The notes: generated by a model not told the origin, from the letters alone. Positions 1-13,400 are shown, numbered from the stretch's first letter. The stretch: 64,000 nucleotides of DNA from Odobenus rosmarus divergens (GCF_000321225.1 NW_004450267.1:6733329-6797328); one strand, 5' to 3'. Translations and numbers: made by a program.

Positions 1-867
1 GGCATGGGTTGCATCCGTCTTCGGCCTTGGCCCAGGGAACATCTGTCTGGCTGGTGGCCACTCGCTGCCCAGATGGTACTGCGGCAGCTCCTGCTCCCAC
101 GTGACCGAGGGCTCCTGTCATAAGATCTCCTAAGGAGCCACAAAGCCCATCTCTAATTCCACAGAGCCTGTTAAAAATGGACACATTCCTTTTGTTCTAT
201 ACTTTGGTTCTGGGGTACTTGAGCTTCACTGTACTCTCCTGGCTTTCCTGCCACGTAAAAGTGTTTGAGGAAAGCTACCAGGTCAGGTGGTGTGGTGGGC
301 AGTTTGTGCTCTTCGTTCCTGTGGTTGTGGGGGCCTCGAGGGGAGGCTCCAATCTCGCTGGAGACCCTGAATAACAGCAGCCCCCATGTCTCTGCTGGGA
401 AGGAACTGGGCTGGTGGAAGCAAGGAGACGGATTTGACATGTGTGACAGATTTCTGCTCAATGTCTTTGATAAGTTGGGAGAGGAAGACTAAGGAGGAAG
501 ACGGGTGACGAGAAGAGGGGGAGGCCAAGGTCAAGCTCGCTAGCTGACCCTGGGCCATCCTGGTCCATGTGCACTGAAGCAGTCCCTTTGGAGGACGGAA
601 TAGCGGGAATACAGGAGAGACGCCAGGTTGGAATCTGGTCGGATGTTTTTCTTTGTGCAGGGTCGTGACTAGTGATCGGCATGAGTTAGGCTGGTATTGA
701 AAAACCACTCCATTTTTCCTTCCCTTAGTGGTAGGGGGAGATGGAAACAGCTTCAACATGGGGATGAATGTCACTCCTGTAGCCTCTGGGCCACCTGGAT
801 GTTTTCTGGAATCATCTCTTGACGGTGTGGATAAGAACACTGTGGCTTTGCAGTCACAGACCTGGGG

Positions 868-1015
868 AGGTCCGGGCTTGGGGGTCAGGCAGCCTCAGTT
901 CAAACTCCAGCGGTACCACTTGCAGGCTATGGGACCTTGGTAGGTTACTCAGCCTCTCCATGCCTTCAGTTTCTCATCTGTCAAATGGGCTATTAATGGG
1001 CCCTATTTAGGGAAT
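868..1015 (+). repeat. MIR fragment
   Basis: The order of blocks matches the MIR consensus: a CAGTTCAAACTCCAGC-like core, TATGGGACCTTGG, then CCTTCAGTTTCTCATCTGTC and AAATGGGCTATTAATGG. Boundaries are approximate. Confidence 0.75.
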
Positions 1016-2009
1016 GTAAGTGTCCTCTATCTCTGTAAAACAGATTGCTTGTGGCTGGGGCAGGAGAGCTCTGTAAATTCTGACCATGATGATGCTCCTG
1101 AAACGAGTGCCTGTGTATCCTGACCTTTGTATTGATGACAATACCCCCTTCACCTCCAGGTTCTTTGGATGGGGGACAAGTTCTGAATGCAAGGGGCTGA
1201 AGTCCACCTTCCAAGGACATTTGTTACTTTATCCCCCTGCCCACACTTGGGCCCTGCCAACCTCACTTCTTGGTATTCCTAGAACTTTCCATCTTTAGCT
1301 TCAAATGCAGGGAGGAAAGAGCAAGATTTGAAGACTCAAAGTCAGAAAAACTAAGTGCCGCCAATATAGCCCTCACCCATAATCATCTGAGGAGACTAGA
1401 TGAATGCACATGGAGCAGTAAGGATTCAATAAAAGCAGTATGTGAGGTGTGACTCCAAAATAATAGGCCTTTAAAATCATAGTAGGACTTCTGTGGCCAA
1501 AAGGTATTCTCCGTCAGGTCATACTCTTGAGGTTATTGACACACCCCTCGAAAAGCATTTGAAGCAGTCTGGAGCCACCTGTCAAGCCAGTGCCTGGGTC
1601 ACAAGCAACTCACTGGTGTTTTCTTTGCACTTAAACATCATCCTGGATCCAAAATGGGGTTACGTATCTCAGTCTCCTGCATCAGTCACTAGGTTGGGCT
1701 TTGGCTTTTTGTCTGTCTCCAGAATAACCCAAATCCATTACCAAGGGATGGAAATGTGTCATTATTCAGGAAGCTTGAGACTATTCCTTAGGCTCTGTTG
1801 ACGAGAGGATTTTAGGAAACAGCTTGAGGAATAACAGTGTTATTGGAGTGAGTATGGTCTTAATGGGGTCTCTTTGAAGAGGACCATGTTCATTGGCAGG
1901 TGAGTTGCTGTGGTTGATTAGGAATTATTTATAGTATAGCCATGCCTGGTGGTAACACATACTGCTGTGTCTAGCCACGGGCAGAGTTGGGGCAGAGAGA
2001 TGCCAGCAA

Positions 2010-2365
2010 CAGCTCAAGAGCTCTGAGGGTCTTAACCCCTTTGCTTTCTAGCTACATGGCCTAAGGCAGCTGCGTCAGCTCCCTGGGTCTTAATTTCCCT
2101 GTGTTAGAAACAGGGCTAATGATACCTATCCTGCTTCCTTGACAAGGCTTTCGAGGAGGACAAGGAGCAAATATGATTATGACTGTGAATGCACTTTAAA
2201 TGCAGACACGGTGAGTAATTTGAGTTAGAATACAGTGAACTGACTAAGAGCCGGGCCAGGCATCCCATCTCTGAGCCTGTTTTCCTATCTGCAAAATGGA
2301 GACTATACTACCAGTTCTGTCCACCTCCCAGTGCTTTTGTAGGGGTGAAATGAAAATCCACCCCC
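2010..2365 (+). repeat. Two MIR-like fragments in tandem
   Basis: Around 2010-2215 the blocks TTAATTTCCCTGTGTTAGAAAC and GGGCTAATGATACCTATCCT follow MIR order. A second copy near 2265-2365 repeats the same part (TTTTCCTATCTGCAAAATGG). Both are strongly diverged. Confidence 0.65.
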
Positions 2366-3504
2366 ATGGACAGGCCTTGTAAGCATGGGTGTGCTGTGAA
2401 CGCGGGACCGCATCGGGCCTTATTGTTATTCCAAGTGGGCGGGGCTTCACCGAGCACGCAGATGCAGGCGGAAGAGTAGAAAGTAGGGGAGGAGGTAGAG
2501 AGAGGGAGAACGTTCTAGGAAACGTCGCTGGCCGCTTTTCAGTCCCCCATCTCTGTCCTGTCAGCGGCCTCTGGTCTGGGTGACTAGCTCTTTCATCTGC
2601 TCTCCCTCCCACCAAGTGGGATGTTCTTCACAGGCCTGCCCTTGACCTTCCACCTGCAACTCGGTTTAACACCTCCCAGGAGCCAGTCTCTCCTAAGGAA
2701 CATAGAAATATGACCACATAAATTAATAGTTGTATAACATGATAACACAGTAGTCAAGAGGGAGCGAGTTCTTGGGGGAAGGCTTCTTGGAAGTGGTGTT
2801 CTCTGAGCTGGTTGTGAGAAATGAGTCAGATTTTGCCAGAAACCCAAGTGACAGAGAGGGCATTTAGGTAGGGAAGACATAGTGTGGCTTCACCTGTTTT
2901 CTCTGAGGGGGTGATTCCCACAACTGCCTTTCTTCTCTTCAGATATCCAGGTCAATGCCTTCAGCCACCTGCCAAACATGTACACATTTATCATGCTTCA
3001 CTTTCAACACAACAGATAACAGTTATAAATGCACACATGTCACCCCTTCCTCCCGGAGAACCTGTCCTCCCTTTGCTTGTTTATGGTCCCGTTGATTTCC
3101 CCGTCACACATTCAGAACCTCGACCAGCAGCCTTGTCTTACGGCTTTTCCTTACTCACATGTGATCACCACCAACTCTTCCCTCCCTCCCTTGCTTTCTT
3201 CTATTGAATCCTGTCAGTATACTTAATTCCTTTTGGACAGTGTGCCCCATAGGCTGCCAAGATGTAATATCACCATTTGGGTCCTGAAACTGCAGTTTGG
3301 ATCCAGGTGTCCTTAGGGAGATGCCCCAGAAGCCCACCTGAGGAGCCCTGCCTGTGTCTCTCTGGCTTTCCCTTTCAGAACATGTTGCCATTTCTCTGTA
3401 GCTCTTTGTCTTCATCTTGCGCTTTCCTTTCTTAATCCTTCATTCTTTTTTTATTTCTGGGTTTTGGGGTTTTTGTTGTTGTTGTTTTTTAGGTTCTTTA
3501 GATT

Positions 3505-3925
3505 GGCCTTTGGAGTCAGACAGACCTGGGCTGGGGTCCCAGTGTATTTTTTTTTTTTTTTAAAGATTTTATTTATTTATTTGAGAGAGAGAATGAGAGA
3601 CAGAGAGCACGAGAGGGAAGAGGGTCAGAGGGAGAAGCAGACTCCCTGCTGAGCAGGGAGCCCGATGTGGGACTCGATCCCAGGACTCCAGGACCATGAC
3701 CTGAGCCAAAGGCAGTCGCTTAACCAACTGAGCCACCCAGGCGCCCGGGGTCCCAGTGTATTATTTGCTCTGGAATCTTGGGCCATCTGATACTTGATCT
3801 TTCTACACCTCAGTTTCCTTATCAACAAAATGGGGTAGTAATGTTTACCTGCCAGGGTTGGGGTGAGGATCGACTGGGACAGTCTATGTGAAATGCCTGG
3901 CAGTGCTAGCATGGGCTGCCATGCC
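3505..3925 (+). repeat. MIR interrupted by a CanSINE
   Basis: The left part (TTTGGAGTCAGACAGACCTGG) is the MIR 5' region. The right part, after a SINE insertion, continues with CTCAGTTTCCTTATCAAC, AAAATGGGGTAGTAATG and AATGCCTGGCAGTGC, the MIR 3' half. The SINE fills 3549-3746. Confidence 0.85.
3549..3746 (-). mobile_element. CanSINE (tRNA-Lys-derived), antisense
   Basis: It reads from a T-rich start (AAAGATTTTATTTATTTATT) to GAGCCACCCAGGCGCCC, the reverse complement of a standard CanSINE. A perfect 16-nt target-site duplication, GGGGTCCCAGTGTATT, flanks it at 3533-3548 and 3747-3762. Confidence 0.95.
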
Positions 3926-4012
3926 ATCGTCATCGTCGTCATTGTCATCATCATCATCATCTTTGTCATCATCATCGTCGTCATCATTGTCGTCATCGTC
4001 ATCATCATTGTA
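3925..4012 (+). repeat. Imperfect CAT/CGT trinucleotide microsatellite
   Basis: About 88 nt of interspersed CAT, CGT and TGT units directly follow the MIR 3' end. MIR 3' ends often seed such repeats. Confidence 0.9.
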
Positions 4013-5924
4013 ATGACCCTGCTTTGGTTATCAATCTCCCTAACTTTAATCTCTTTCCCTCTCTAAGTTTCTCCCTTCCCTTTTGTTTTATTTCTCTCTT
4101 CTGCCTTCTACCTTCCTTCTCCCTCTATTTCATCTCTTTCCTAACTAGCTGTGGCATACAACTGATTTAAAAGCTATTGGTTATATTTGAATTGAGTGTC
4201 AAGTTTCCCAATCTTAATTGTAAAAGCCTATTAGTAAACTTTTAATTTATGTCTTCAAATAGGTTTTATTTATGCACCGCCACGGGCTCCCATGGGGCCA
4301 GGGACGAGAGCACCCCGCTCTGGGACAGGCGGTGACAGCCCTGCCCCGCTCAGCAGGCCCTTTGTGCTGCGGCATCATCCCACTGTGTACATCTTCTAAC
4401 ACTGTAAACTTTCCAGACAAATGATGTTTCTCTGATTGCCTTAGAGTCCCAGGCCCCATCACACAGGGCTGCAGAACAAATTAAGGGCAGAACTTAGCAA
4501 AAGTCAGGTGGCCACGCACAGCGAGTGTGAAGGCCCAGGGCCACATCTCATTTTGTCCTCCTGCCGGCCTCCCGCCCGCCTCCCTCTTCCTCCTCGGAAC
4601 CAGGATGTTTTTCCTTGCCTTTTTATTGTTTCGCCAAGCTGGCAGCCCTCCTTTGGTGGAGCTCTGCCACTGGGCTTCCTCTCTGGGTGTGAGCGAATGT
4701 TAGGGTGACAACACGGGAGACAGGTCTGCTTCCCTGCCCGCCCCCCCAGCTTCGCCTCCAGGCACCACAGGCCCCCTTCTCAAAACTGCCCCTGCCGAAG
4801 AGCCTCGTCTTCAGCCCCTGTGCTGGGTGTTTATTTTTCAGAGGATGAGAGGGGCAGAGAAAACAAGCACCAGATAGATAGCTGTGCCCAGGAACAAGAT
4901 AGCCCCCCCACCCCCAATAGACAGAGAGCCTTTTTGTTTACTTATTTAATTGAATGGGAATCTTCTGACCTGATCCCGGGGCTTTTTCTCAAGGCTTTTT
5001 TTTTTTTTTTTTTTAAGCCTATAGAATTATTTTTAAAGCAAGGAGGACAAGGTCACATCAGAGTCCTTCATCTTCCTCTCCTGCCTGGGTTGGCCTGCTT
5101 CCAACTCCTTAGCACCCCCAGGCCACCTCAGAGGAGATTCTGTTCCTGGAAGCCTGACCCCAAACTCAGGGGCTCCAGGCCAGCCCCACTCTGGGTCACG
5201 GCTCAGTCCCACAAGCCTGCCTTGCTCTTCCAAGGAGGATGCTCAGCTAGACAAAAGCCCACTCTCACGGGGAGGGGAGGATAAAGTGCCCTGTACATTT
5301 TATACTTTTCATTACTAGAGGCTGTTCCAGGGGGATCTGTTTTTAAAAATCAGATCATTGGGTCTCAGGTCTAAACACTTCTTAATGTGTATAGCTTTTC
5401 TTGGGGTTGCTCCTTTCAGGGCAAGAGCAAGGAAGGAAATGAAACTCCCCGAGAGCCCTGCACAGTCCCCAGTCGAGGGCTGCCTTTTGTTCACACAAAC
5501 TCATTTGGCTCCTAAACGTCCTCCACCCAGAATCATTACATCCGCAGCAGTGTTTCAAAACACAGCCCAGGGCAGCTGAGCTGAGTAGGCGGCTGCCCTC
5601 TGGTGAGATCGAGCCGCCTTCCCTCCATGCCCCCAAGGTTCCTGCCTGCCCCCAAATCTCCCACCTGCTGGCCATCCGGCAGGAAATCCCCCTCAGTTGT
5701 TGGATTCCTGGGGTGAAGGCAGTGATGTGGAGAGAGAGTGCAGCTGTGGAAGGGGAGGATGGGAATCTGGTCCCAGCCCTGCACCTTCCAAACTCCCAGG
5801 GCACCTTCTCCACCCAGCTGGGCCACTTCTCACACCTCAGGACCATTGGCATCAGCATCATTCAGCTCTCTTGGAAGCAATAGACCCCTTGAGGCAGATT
5901 CCACAGTGTCTTGTGTGTGGTTGA

Positions 5925-6700
5925 TGCTCAGTAAATATACTTTTTCTTATTGTGGTAAAATATACATAACATAGAAGTTGCCATTTTTCACCGTTTTGAA
6001 GTGTACACATTCTTGGCATTGAGTACTTTCAGTGTTGTTCTTCTACCACCACCACCCCTTTCTGTTTCATTATCCCAAATAGGAGCTCATTGGGTCAGGA
6101 CTCCCCATGCTTCCCTCCCCCCAGCCCGTGCAAACCTCTACTCTGCCTTCTGTCTCTATGACTTTACCTCTTGCAGGCACCTCATATAAGTGGACCATAT
6201 AATATTCTCTTGTGACTGGCTTAGCTCACCTAGCGTGATGTCTTCGAGGTTCATTCATGTAGCAGGTGTCAGAATCTCCCCCCTTTTTAAGGCCGAGTAA
6301 CATCCCGTTGTATGGGTTAGCCCATTTTGCTTATCCATTCCTCCATCAGTGGACACTTGGGTAGCTTCCACCTTTTGGCTCTTGTGAATAATGCTGCAGT
6401 GAACACGGGTGTCCAAACATCTGTTTGGTTCCTTGCTTTCAGTTCTTTTGTGTGGCCCTAGCAGTGGAATTGCTGGATGATATGGTAATCCTACATGTAA
6501 GTTTTTAAGGAGTGGCTAAACCATTTTCTGCAGTGGCTGTACCGTTTTCTATTCCCACCAGCAATGCACGAAGGTTCCAATTTTCCAATTTCTCTAAATT
6601 CTCACCAACACTTCCCTTTTTCTTTTTCTTTTTTTTTCTTGATAATAGCCATCCTCATGAGTATGAAAGTAAACTTTTTTTTTAATTTATAAATTAATAC
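5925..6700 (-). repeat. Old LINE-1 fragment, antisense
   Basis: Blocks such as TTGTGGTAAAATATACATAACAT, CAGTGGACACTTGGGTAGC, TTGTGAATAATGCTGCAGTGAAC and GGAATTGCTGGATGATATGG are the reverse complement of mammalian LINE-1 ORF2 3' sequence. The copy is diverged and non-coding. Confidence 0.88.
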
Positions 6701-7871
6701 TGGCTGTATTGTGGACTTGGAACTGTTCCTGCCCCTCTTGGGCCCTGTTCCTGTCATCTGAGGTCAGACTAGTTGGTTGCTATGATCCCTAAGGGCAGGA
6801 GTCACTTTCGGAGAGGGATGGGGGCACCAAAGTCAACCCCGGCAATTTCCCAACTTTGGCCAGAATGAATGATGCAAAGCACTGCGGATGCTAGCTAGCG
6901 AAGCAGGCTGCATGCCACATGCCACAAATTAGTTTGGGAAGAGTTGGCTGAGCTTCTCTCTTCTCTGTCCTCATTGGTTTCATTTGGGTGTGGTTAACTA
7001 GCAAAGACCCCAGAAGAAAGCGCAGGGCTCTTGTCTCCACCCTGCCACTTAGTTCTGGGTTACTCTGGGCAGGGGACCTCAGCACTGGGTCTTAGCCTTC
7101 TCTTCCTAAAATGGGGCAAGAATTTCTATCTTGCCAGCCACTCAGAATGTCAGGATCTAACAGGATAATTTAGCCCCCCTGAAATTATCCTGTAAAAAAA
7201 AGTGCTTCCCAGACTGTACACATGCGGTCTGCCAGGCGACTCTCAGGGAAGTCCTGGGGGCTTTGGTTGACTAACCCCTGGCCTTTCACCCTCTCTGCCG
7301 GCCTGCTCGAGGCTCTCTGCTGTGTCCTGGCATTCATCGCCTTCCTGGCTACTACTTCTAATTCATCCTAGCCTTCCCTGGTCCTCTGTCTCCTTCACAG
7401 ACTCTTCTCCCTCTGATCCAAGGTTCCCCTTAATTCTGTCTTTCATACCCCATCTTCCCATCCTTCCCTCTGATAGTCCCAAATTTTTAACCGCCCGTCA
7501 GACATTTCCACTTGGAAGTGATAACGTCACCCCTAACTTCATATTTTGAAAACAGGCTTTTCTTGTCCCTCAAACTCATTCTCCATTCTGCCTCCACTCT
7601 TTCTTTATTATTCTTTTCATGACCCATGAAAATTATCTCTGAGAAGCTGATGTAGAGGTCTTCTTGCTCAGTCTTCCTGCTAGTAAGTGCAGCTGTAATC
7701 AAAGCACGTCCGTCAGATTCCACAGCCCATGTGACGCACACTGTGTCGCTCCTCTTAGGGAGGAGCCGGGCAGTGCCGAGGGGCTTGCGGCAGGAGTTTG
7801 AAGACGGCGGGACATTATACTGACCGGCACCTTAAAGCCCCATGTCACGGAATAAGCTGGGATGTGATGGA

Positions 7872-8065
7872 ATGAAACCTGGGTTCAGATTGTGTCTCTC
7901 TGCCGTTGAGCGTGTGACCTTGAACACCCACTTAACCTTTTTGCCCCTCAGTGTCCCTGGGTGCCATGATACTCACTTGACCAGCTGTCATTCTCATTAA
8001 ATGAGATAAATGCCTGTAAAAACACTTAGCATGTGGTAAGCACTGAATAGATGTTTGTGAAATCT
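7872..8065 (+). repeat. MIR
   Basis: CTGGGTTCAGATTGTG, GTGTGACCTTGAACA, a degraded Pu/Py middle, then ATTAAATGAGATAAATGC and ACACTTAGCATGTGGTAAGC form an almost full-length MIR. Confidence 0.85.
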
Positions 8066-9624
8066 GAATCTAAATGGAGGGAAATGAAAATAAAGGGAGG
8101 CTGCTTTCACTCTGTGACATAGGGCCTGCAGGAGCGGGGGATGGTGCCGTGTGGGAGCGAGCTGGGCCCTCTGGGAGGAAATCGCCTCTTTGGATGACAC
8201 AGCATACACCCGGTACCCACCCACTCCACGGCTCGGAAACAATGCAAGTTGAAAACCCCCAAATCATGGGGTGGGTGGTGAGGAGTTGACTCTGTAGCAG
8301 CCGCTAATTAGGAAATCCTACTCCTGCGCTGTGCTAGCATCCCTGATGCTGGTTCACAAACAGATGTTTTGGAACATTAAGACACTACAGAAGTGGAAGT
8401 TGTCAACTTGGGGGAGAAAAAAAACAGTCAAAGCAATGAAAGTCTCTTGTTAGTTGAATAGCCATTCGTAGTACAAGGGAAAGGGATGGCCTGACCCAGG
8501 GGGCTGAATGCAGAGGGAAGGATGGTGCCTCCAGCTCAAAAGATACCCAGGGAATTGGGACATCTCAACTTCAGTGTGAGTCTGGTTGGTGTGGCTCAGT
8601 TGCCGTGGCACGTGAGTGGGGTGTGAGCAATCGCCTCTGGCCATCTGGGGAGAGGGATGAGTGAGGTGAGAGGTGCCAGCCTCCGTTGAGCCCCAGGGTG
8701 TCCCCTCCCACCTCAGAGGCTGCCCCTGAGCCCCATGTCACGGAAGAAAGGTAGGGCACAGTCTCTTCTCCTTACTCCCCATCTGGCCCAGACGCTGAAG
8801 CCTGAGCCATCCCTTCTTTCCATTTCTCCGGGGCCATTTCTCTTCTGCACTAAGCGTCAGAGCAGGTTCCTGGATAGCTTCCCCTGCATGTGGTAGGTGA
8901 CTCCTGTCCACTTTACTCTGAATTTCTCTCCCACTCGGGGTTTATACCTGTGCTGAATAGGGAGCCACACCAAAAACAAAATTCAACCATAGTAGCCCTC
9001 AACAACTCAGGGCTTCTGAAAGGATTCATCCTTGGGCCTTGATAAATATTTGAACATTTGACCCATTGTTGTCCCCAAGCTACCACGTGGAATCACATAA
9101 AGCACTTGTATGTCCACAATCAGAAGAGACCTCGGCATGGCAGAGCCGGGGGGTCCTGGCGGGCTGTGTGGTTGGTAAACCCCTTTCTGAAGAATAGTTC
9201 ATAGGCAATAAGAGAAGTGGAGGGACATCCAGAGCTAAACAGGGGACAGTGGGATATTGTTCTTCTGGAACCCTGGACCAGTGACATCGGGGGCTTGTCA
9301 TTCCAGAGGTGGGCCCGGCTCTCACCCAGGGCTCCCCTAGCCTCTCCCTGCACTTGCTAGGAGAGCGTCACAGAGCAAAGCCAGAGCGAGGCCCCAGGCT
9401 GCGGAGAGCTCACCTTGGTCCTTTCACTGGAGGGTTTTCACCTCTGCTGCCACCTCAGCTGCCCAGAGAAGGATTGGGGGATTCAGACGTACCTGCCAAG
9501 GTCATCTCCAAAATCTATTTGTTTAAACTTGAGTGAGATCCCCCGCGCAGCTGTCATGGATGGGGCATGCATAGCGTACCAGGTCCTCTTGGAAGCTCTC
9601 CCCTGTGTGTACTGTGTCACAGCC

Positions 9625-9780
9625 CGGGGAAGCAGGTGCTGTCAGTACCCCCGTTACAGATGAAGACGCCGAGGCACAGAGGAATTCTGTGTCTTGCCTA
9701 AGGTCACCCGGCACGTACGCGGTAGAACCAGAAGTCTAACACCGGCAGCCTGACTTCAGCCACGGTCTGTGCCTTACCCA
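9625..9780 (-). repeat. MIR-like fragment, antisense
   Basis: GTTACAGATGAAGACGCCGAGGCACAG, CTTGCCTAAGGTCACCCGGC and AGTCTAACACCGGCAGCC match the reverse complement of MIR in order. Confidence 0.75.
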
Positions 9781-10324
9781 CTGCTTCTCTTTTGAAGCAC
9801 TGAATTTCTAGATCCAGGCAGGGAGCTGGAGGCAGGCTCGTTTCCTTTTGGACAACAGGACCCTCCCGTAGAGAGCACAGATTCACAAGGCATGGGGAAA
9901 GTGAGCAACTTTTTAGTGTTGCCTCCTGTGTTCCTTCAGGAAGAAAGGGAGACATCCCCAGGTGAAGAGGGACCCTACAGGTAGGTGTTTCTCATCAATC
10001 CAGGTGGCCGTGGCACCTGCGACTGAGGGGAGGAGGGGAGAGGTGGCATCCCAAGCCCACAAGTCTCTAAGGTCAACAGGGCCAGCAACTGTGGTGCTGG
10101 GTGGCTAGGTACCCCGAGGCTGGGTGGTCAGTCCTTCAGCAGGGTAGTCCAGGCCACTCACGTGCGGATGTCTCAGAAATGGCTGGATTCTGAGCAAGTT
10201 GCAGGAGCTACCTTTATATTGGAAGTCCACAGGCTTTACCTGTCTTTAAGAGCAGGTTGAAGGACCAAGCCCATTATAAGGTGGTTTCCAGACCTGGAGT
10301 CCTTTTACCAAGATACCAACCTTT

Positions 10325-10860
10325 TTGTGGTGGTGGTGGTTGTTCTTTTTCCTAGGAGATGCATTTTTTAAACATATTTTTAATAACATAAGATCATATG
10401 GTACAAGCCATTTTTTAACTTATATTTTCACTTAACACTACAGGGCAAGCATAGTACATATCTGTAACTGTATCAGTAATATATTTTGGCCATCCCTTTA
10501 AAATTTTGTTGTCTCATAATTAAGTTAACCAACTTCCTATTGCAGAAATTTAGGTTGTTTCCAATATTCACTATTATAAACAGTGCTGTGGTAAACTTCC
10601 CTGTGCCTGAAACTTTCCACACATCCTTAATAATTTCCTTGGGATTAATTTCCAGAAATGGAATTCCTGGGTAGAAATATATGCCTATTTTTAAGGCTTT
10701 TGCAGTGGATTGCTAAATTTCTCACCAGAGAGAATGTGCCAGTTACATTCTTACCAGTGCTGTGTGGGAGTGCCTTCTATGCCCGCAATGACACGGAATC
10801 TTATCATTTTTTGAGTCTTTGCCAATTCGATAGGCAAAAATAAATATACAAAAAGTTTAA
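10325..10860 (-). repeat. Old LINE-1-like fragment, antisense
   Basis: TTTAGGTTGTTTCCAATATTC, ACTATTATAAACAGTGCTGTGG and AAATGGAATTCCTGGGTAG match antisense LINE-1 ORF2 3' sequence. It is diverged and has no intact frame. Confidence 0.75.
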
Positions 10861-11079
10861 AAAGTCTTTTCTAGTTTGGATTTGGATTTTCTTTCTTTCC
10901 AACAATACTGTCATGTATTTACTCTCCAATTATACATTTTCTTTTATGAATCACATATTCTTGTTCTTTGTGAGATGTCCATCTTAGGAATTTGAAAAAC
11001 TTCTTTGTGTATTAAGAATGCCAAACTTTTATTATGCACTGCAGACATTTACCCTGGCTTGTTATCCAACGTCTTTAAA

Positions 11080-12960
11080 TTTAAATTTTTATTTTTTATC
11101 AAACTCATACATAGTTTAAAGAGCAAATATGTTTTATAAGGCTATTATAAAAATCCTGATCACTCTTTCCATTACCATTTTCTGCTTCCCAGAATCAACC
11201 ACTTTCAACCCCTATAACAGATCCTTTTAGTAATCCTGTCCATATCTCTAAATAACATGCTTATATTGCTATTTACTGAGTTGTCATTTTGGTTTTTGGC
11301 AATATTTATTGGTTTCTCTCAGTGGAAATCTCATCTTGAAAGCTCTACAAGTTGGAAGTGATCCGCCCTCTTTCTATTCTTTCGGGTCAGTTCGAGGAAC
11401 ATGAAAAGGCATTTTTGACACAATTTAAAGTCACTTTTCAATCCAACATGATTCTGATTATCCCCTCCTGACTTATGTGCTATTATTCTCCAGGATTTGC
11501 TCTACCTTGTTTTATTAATCCCACAAATGAGAAATCATTTTATACATTCAGTGTTGCATTGGACTTATGTACATATTTACCATTTCCTTTGTTCATTATA
11601 TCTTCTTGCCTCTTCTTGCCTCTGGCTTTCATCTAGCATTGTTTTTCTTTTGCTTGAAATAAATTCTCCATAATTTCCTTTAGTGGAGGTGGTTGATAAA
11701 CTGAAATTTGACTGAAAATGTTTCTATTTTGAAACCTAGTCTGAAGATATTTTTCAAAGATAGTTTTACTGAGTGTACAATTCTAGTTTTTCCTCTCAGC
11801 ACGTTAAAAATATTTATCCACTGTCTTTTGGCTTCCATTGTTGCTGTTGAAAAAATCAGCTGTTAGTCTAATTATCCTCTTCTGTAGATGATTTGTCATT
11901 TCCCCACCTCTGTTTTGTGTTTTTTTGTTTTGTTTTGTTTTTTGTTTTTTAAGTAGGGCTCCATATCTAGCGTGGAGCCCAACACGAGGCTTGAACTCAC
12001 AACCCTGAGATCAAGACCTAAGGTGAGATCGAGAGTTGGACACTTAACCAACTGGGCCACCCAGATGCCCCTCCCCTCTGGTTGTTTTTAAGACATACTT
12101 TTGTCTGTGGTTTTCTGCAGTTTGACTATGATGTGGGTTTATATTTTTGTTTTATTTAGTCTCCTAAGGATTTGTTGGGCTTCCTTAGTTTACTTGATTC
12201 ATTTTTATCCATTCTGGAAAATTCTTAGCCATTACCTTTTTGAATATTGCTATTTCTCTCTCCTCCACCAAGAACTCCAGTTATATATATGTTAGACTTT
12301 CTCACTCTATCTTCCTTGTCTCTTCATCTCTTTTTCGTATTTTCTATCTTTTTATATCATCTGGGCATTCTCTCATGATCTGTCTTGTAATTATTAGTTC
12401 TTTTTCAGTCATATCGAATCTGTTGAGTTTCCTAATTTCAGTTATTATAGTTTATTCATTTCTAGAATTTCCATTTAGAGTTCTTTCATATCTTTTGGCC
12501 ATTATTCATAGTCTCTCTCTCATTTTCAGTTTCTTATTCCTTTTCATGTACTTTTATATACTTACATTCTTTTACTGATAATTCCAGTATTTGAAGTCTT
12601 TGCTTATCTAGGTTGCTGGCTTTTGCCCATTGATGCCTTTTTTTCCTTATATATTTTGTGCCTTTTGATGGTGATTGATCTCTTATTCCTTAGAATTGTA
12701 TCAATAAGTGATAAAATTAGATTGAAGGTATGTTCATTTAGAGAGCATTCACATTTATTTCTGCCAAGCAGGAAACACTGTATATCAGAACCACTTTTCC
12801 TTCCCATTGATGAGGTATATGTGTGTACGTGTGTGCACATACTTGATGTGTATTTGAGATATAATTTACATACCATAAAATTCACCCTTTTAAAGTATAT
12901 AATTTAGTGGTTTTAGTATATTTACAAAGTTCAGGACCAATTTTAAAATATATCCTTGGC
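11080..12960 (-). repeat. Old LINE-1 sequence, antisense, with a nested SINE
   Basis: Diagnostic antisense LINE-1 blocks occur in order, for example TTTTACTGAGTGTACAATTCTAG, TTTTGGCTTCCATTGTTGCTG, AATCAGCTGTTAGTCTAATT and, at 12843-12920, GAGATATAATTTACATACCA with AAATTCACCC. It may be several fragments. A CanSINE is inserted at about 11921-12072. The hydrophobic short frames at 12101-12578 are by-products of T-rich antisense sequence. Confidence 0.75.
11921..12072 (-). mobile_element. Old CanSINE, antisense
   Basis: After a T/G-rich start, GTGGAGCCCAACACGAGGCTTG, ACCCTGAGATCAAGACC and AACTGGGCCACCCAGATGCCCC match a reversed CanSINE of an older subtype. It splits the surrounding LINE-1 sequence. 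Confidence 0.88.
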
Positions 12961-13181
12961 TTGAGGTTTAGACCACACGCATTGTGAATTCATGCTGTAC
13001 ACCCACGTGTGGGCTCCCTTTATGGTTACAAATTCTTGAGTGAGATTTACTTTCCTTTACCTAAAACCAAGATCAAAAGGCTACTTTTCTCTGCTGTCCC
13101 ATTCTGCAGGGCAGATTTTTTTTCTATGTGCCTTATAGATATGGTATAGCCCTGGTCCCAGCTTTATACAAGAGTTTCCTT

Positions 13182-13400
13182 GGGGTGCCTGGGTGGCTCA
13201 GTTGGTTAGGCATTTACCTTTGCTTCAGGTCATGATCCCAGGGTTCTGGGATCGAGCCCCACATTGGGCTCTCTGCTCAGTGGAAAGCCTTCTTCTCCCT
13301 CTGCTGCTCCCCCTGCTTGTGTTCGCCCTTTCTGTCAAATAAATAAATAAAATCTTTAAAGAAAAAAATAAAATAGTCTTAAAAATTCAAAGGAATTAAA
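13182..13400 (+). mobile_element. CanSINE, sense
   Basis: Begins GGGGTGCCTGGGTGGCTCAG, contains CATGATCCCAGGG and GATCGAGCCCC, a CT-rich segment, and ends in AAATAAATAAATAAAATCTT plus an A-rich tail. A diverged target duplication (AGAGTTTCCT before, AAAGTTTCCT after) flanks it. Confidence 0.93.

Noticed and set aside
3625..4008. Minus-strand frame with a methionine/threonine run
   Set aside because: It is a translation of the CAT/CGT microsatellite and the neighbouring SINE.
4247..4462. Minus-strand frame followed by an AATAAA-like sequence, possible retrocopy 3' end
   Set aside because: No protein recognised, no poly-A tail and no target duplication seen.
12101..12907. Hydrophobic reading frames resembling membrane proteins
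   Set aside because: They come from T-rich antisense LINE-1 sequence and show no conserved protein features.
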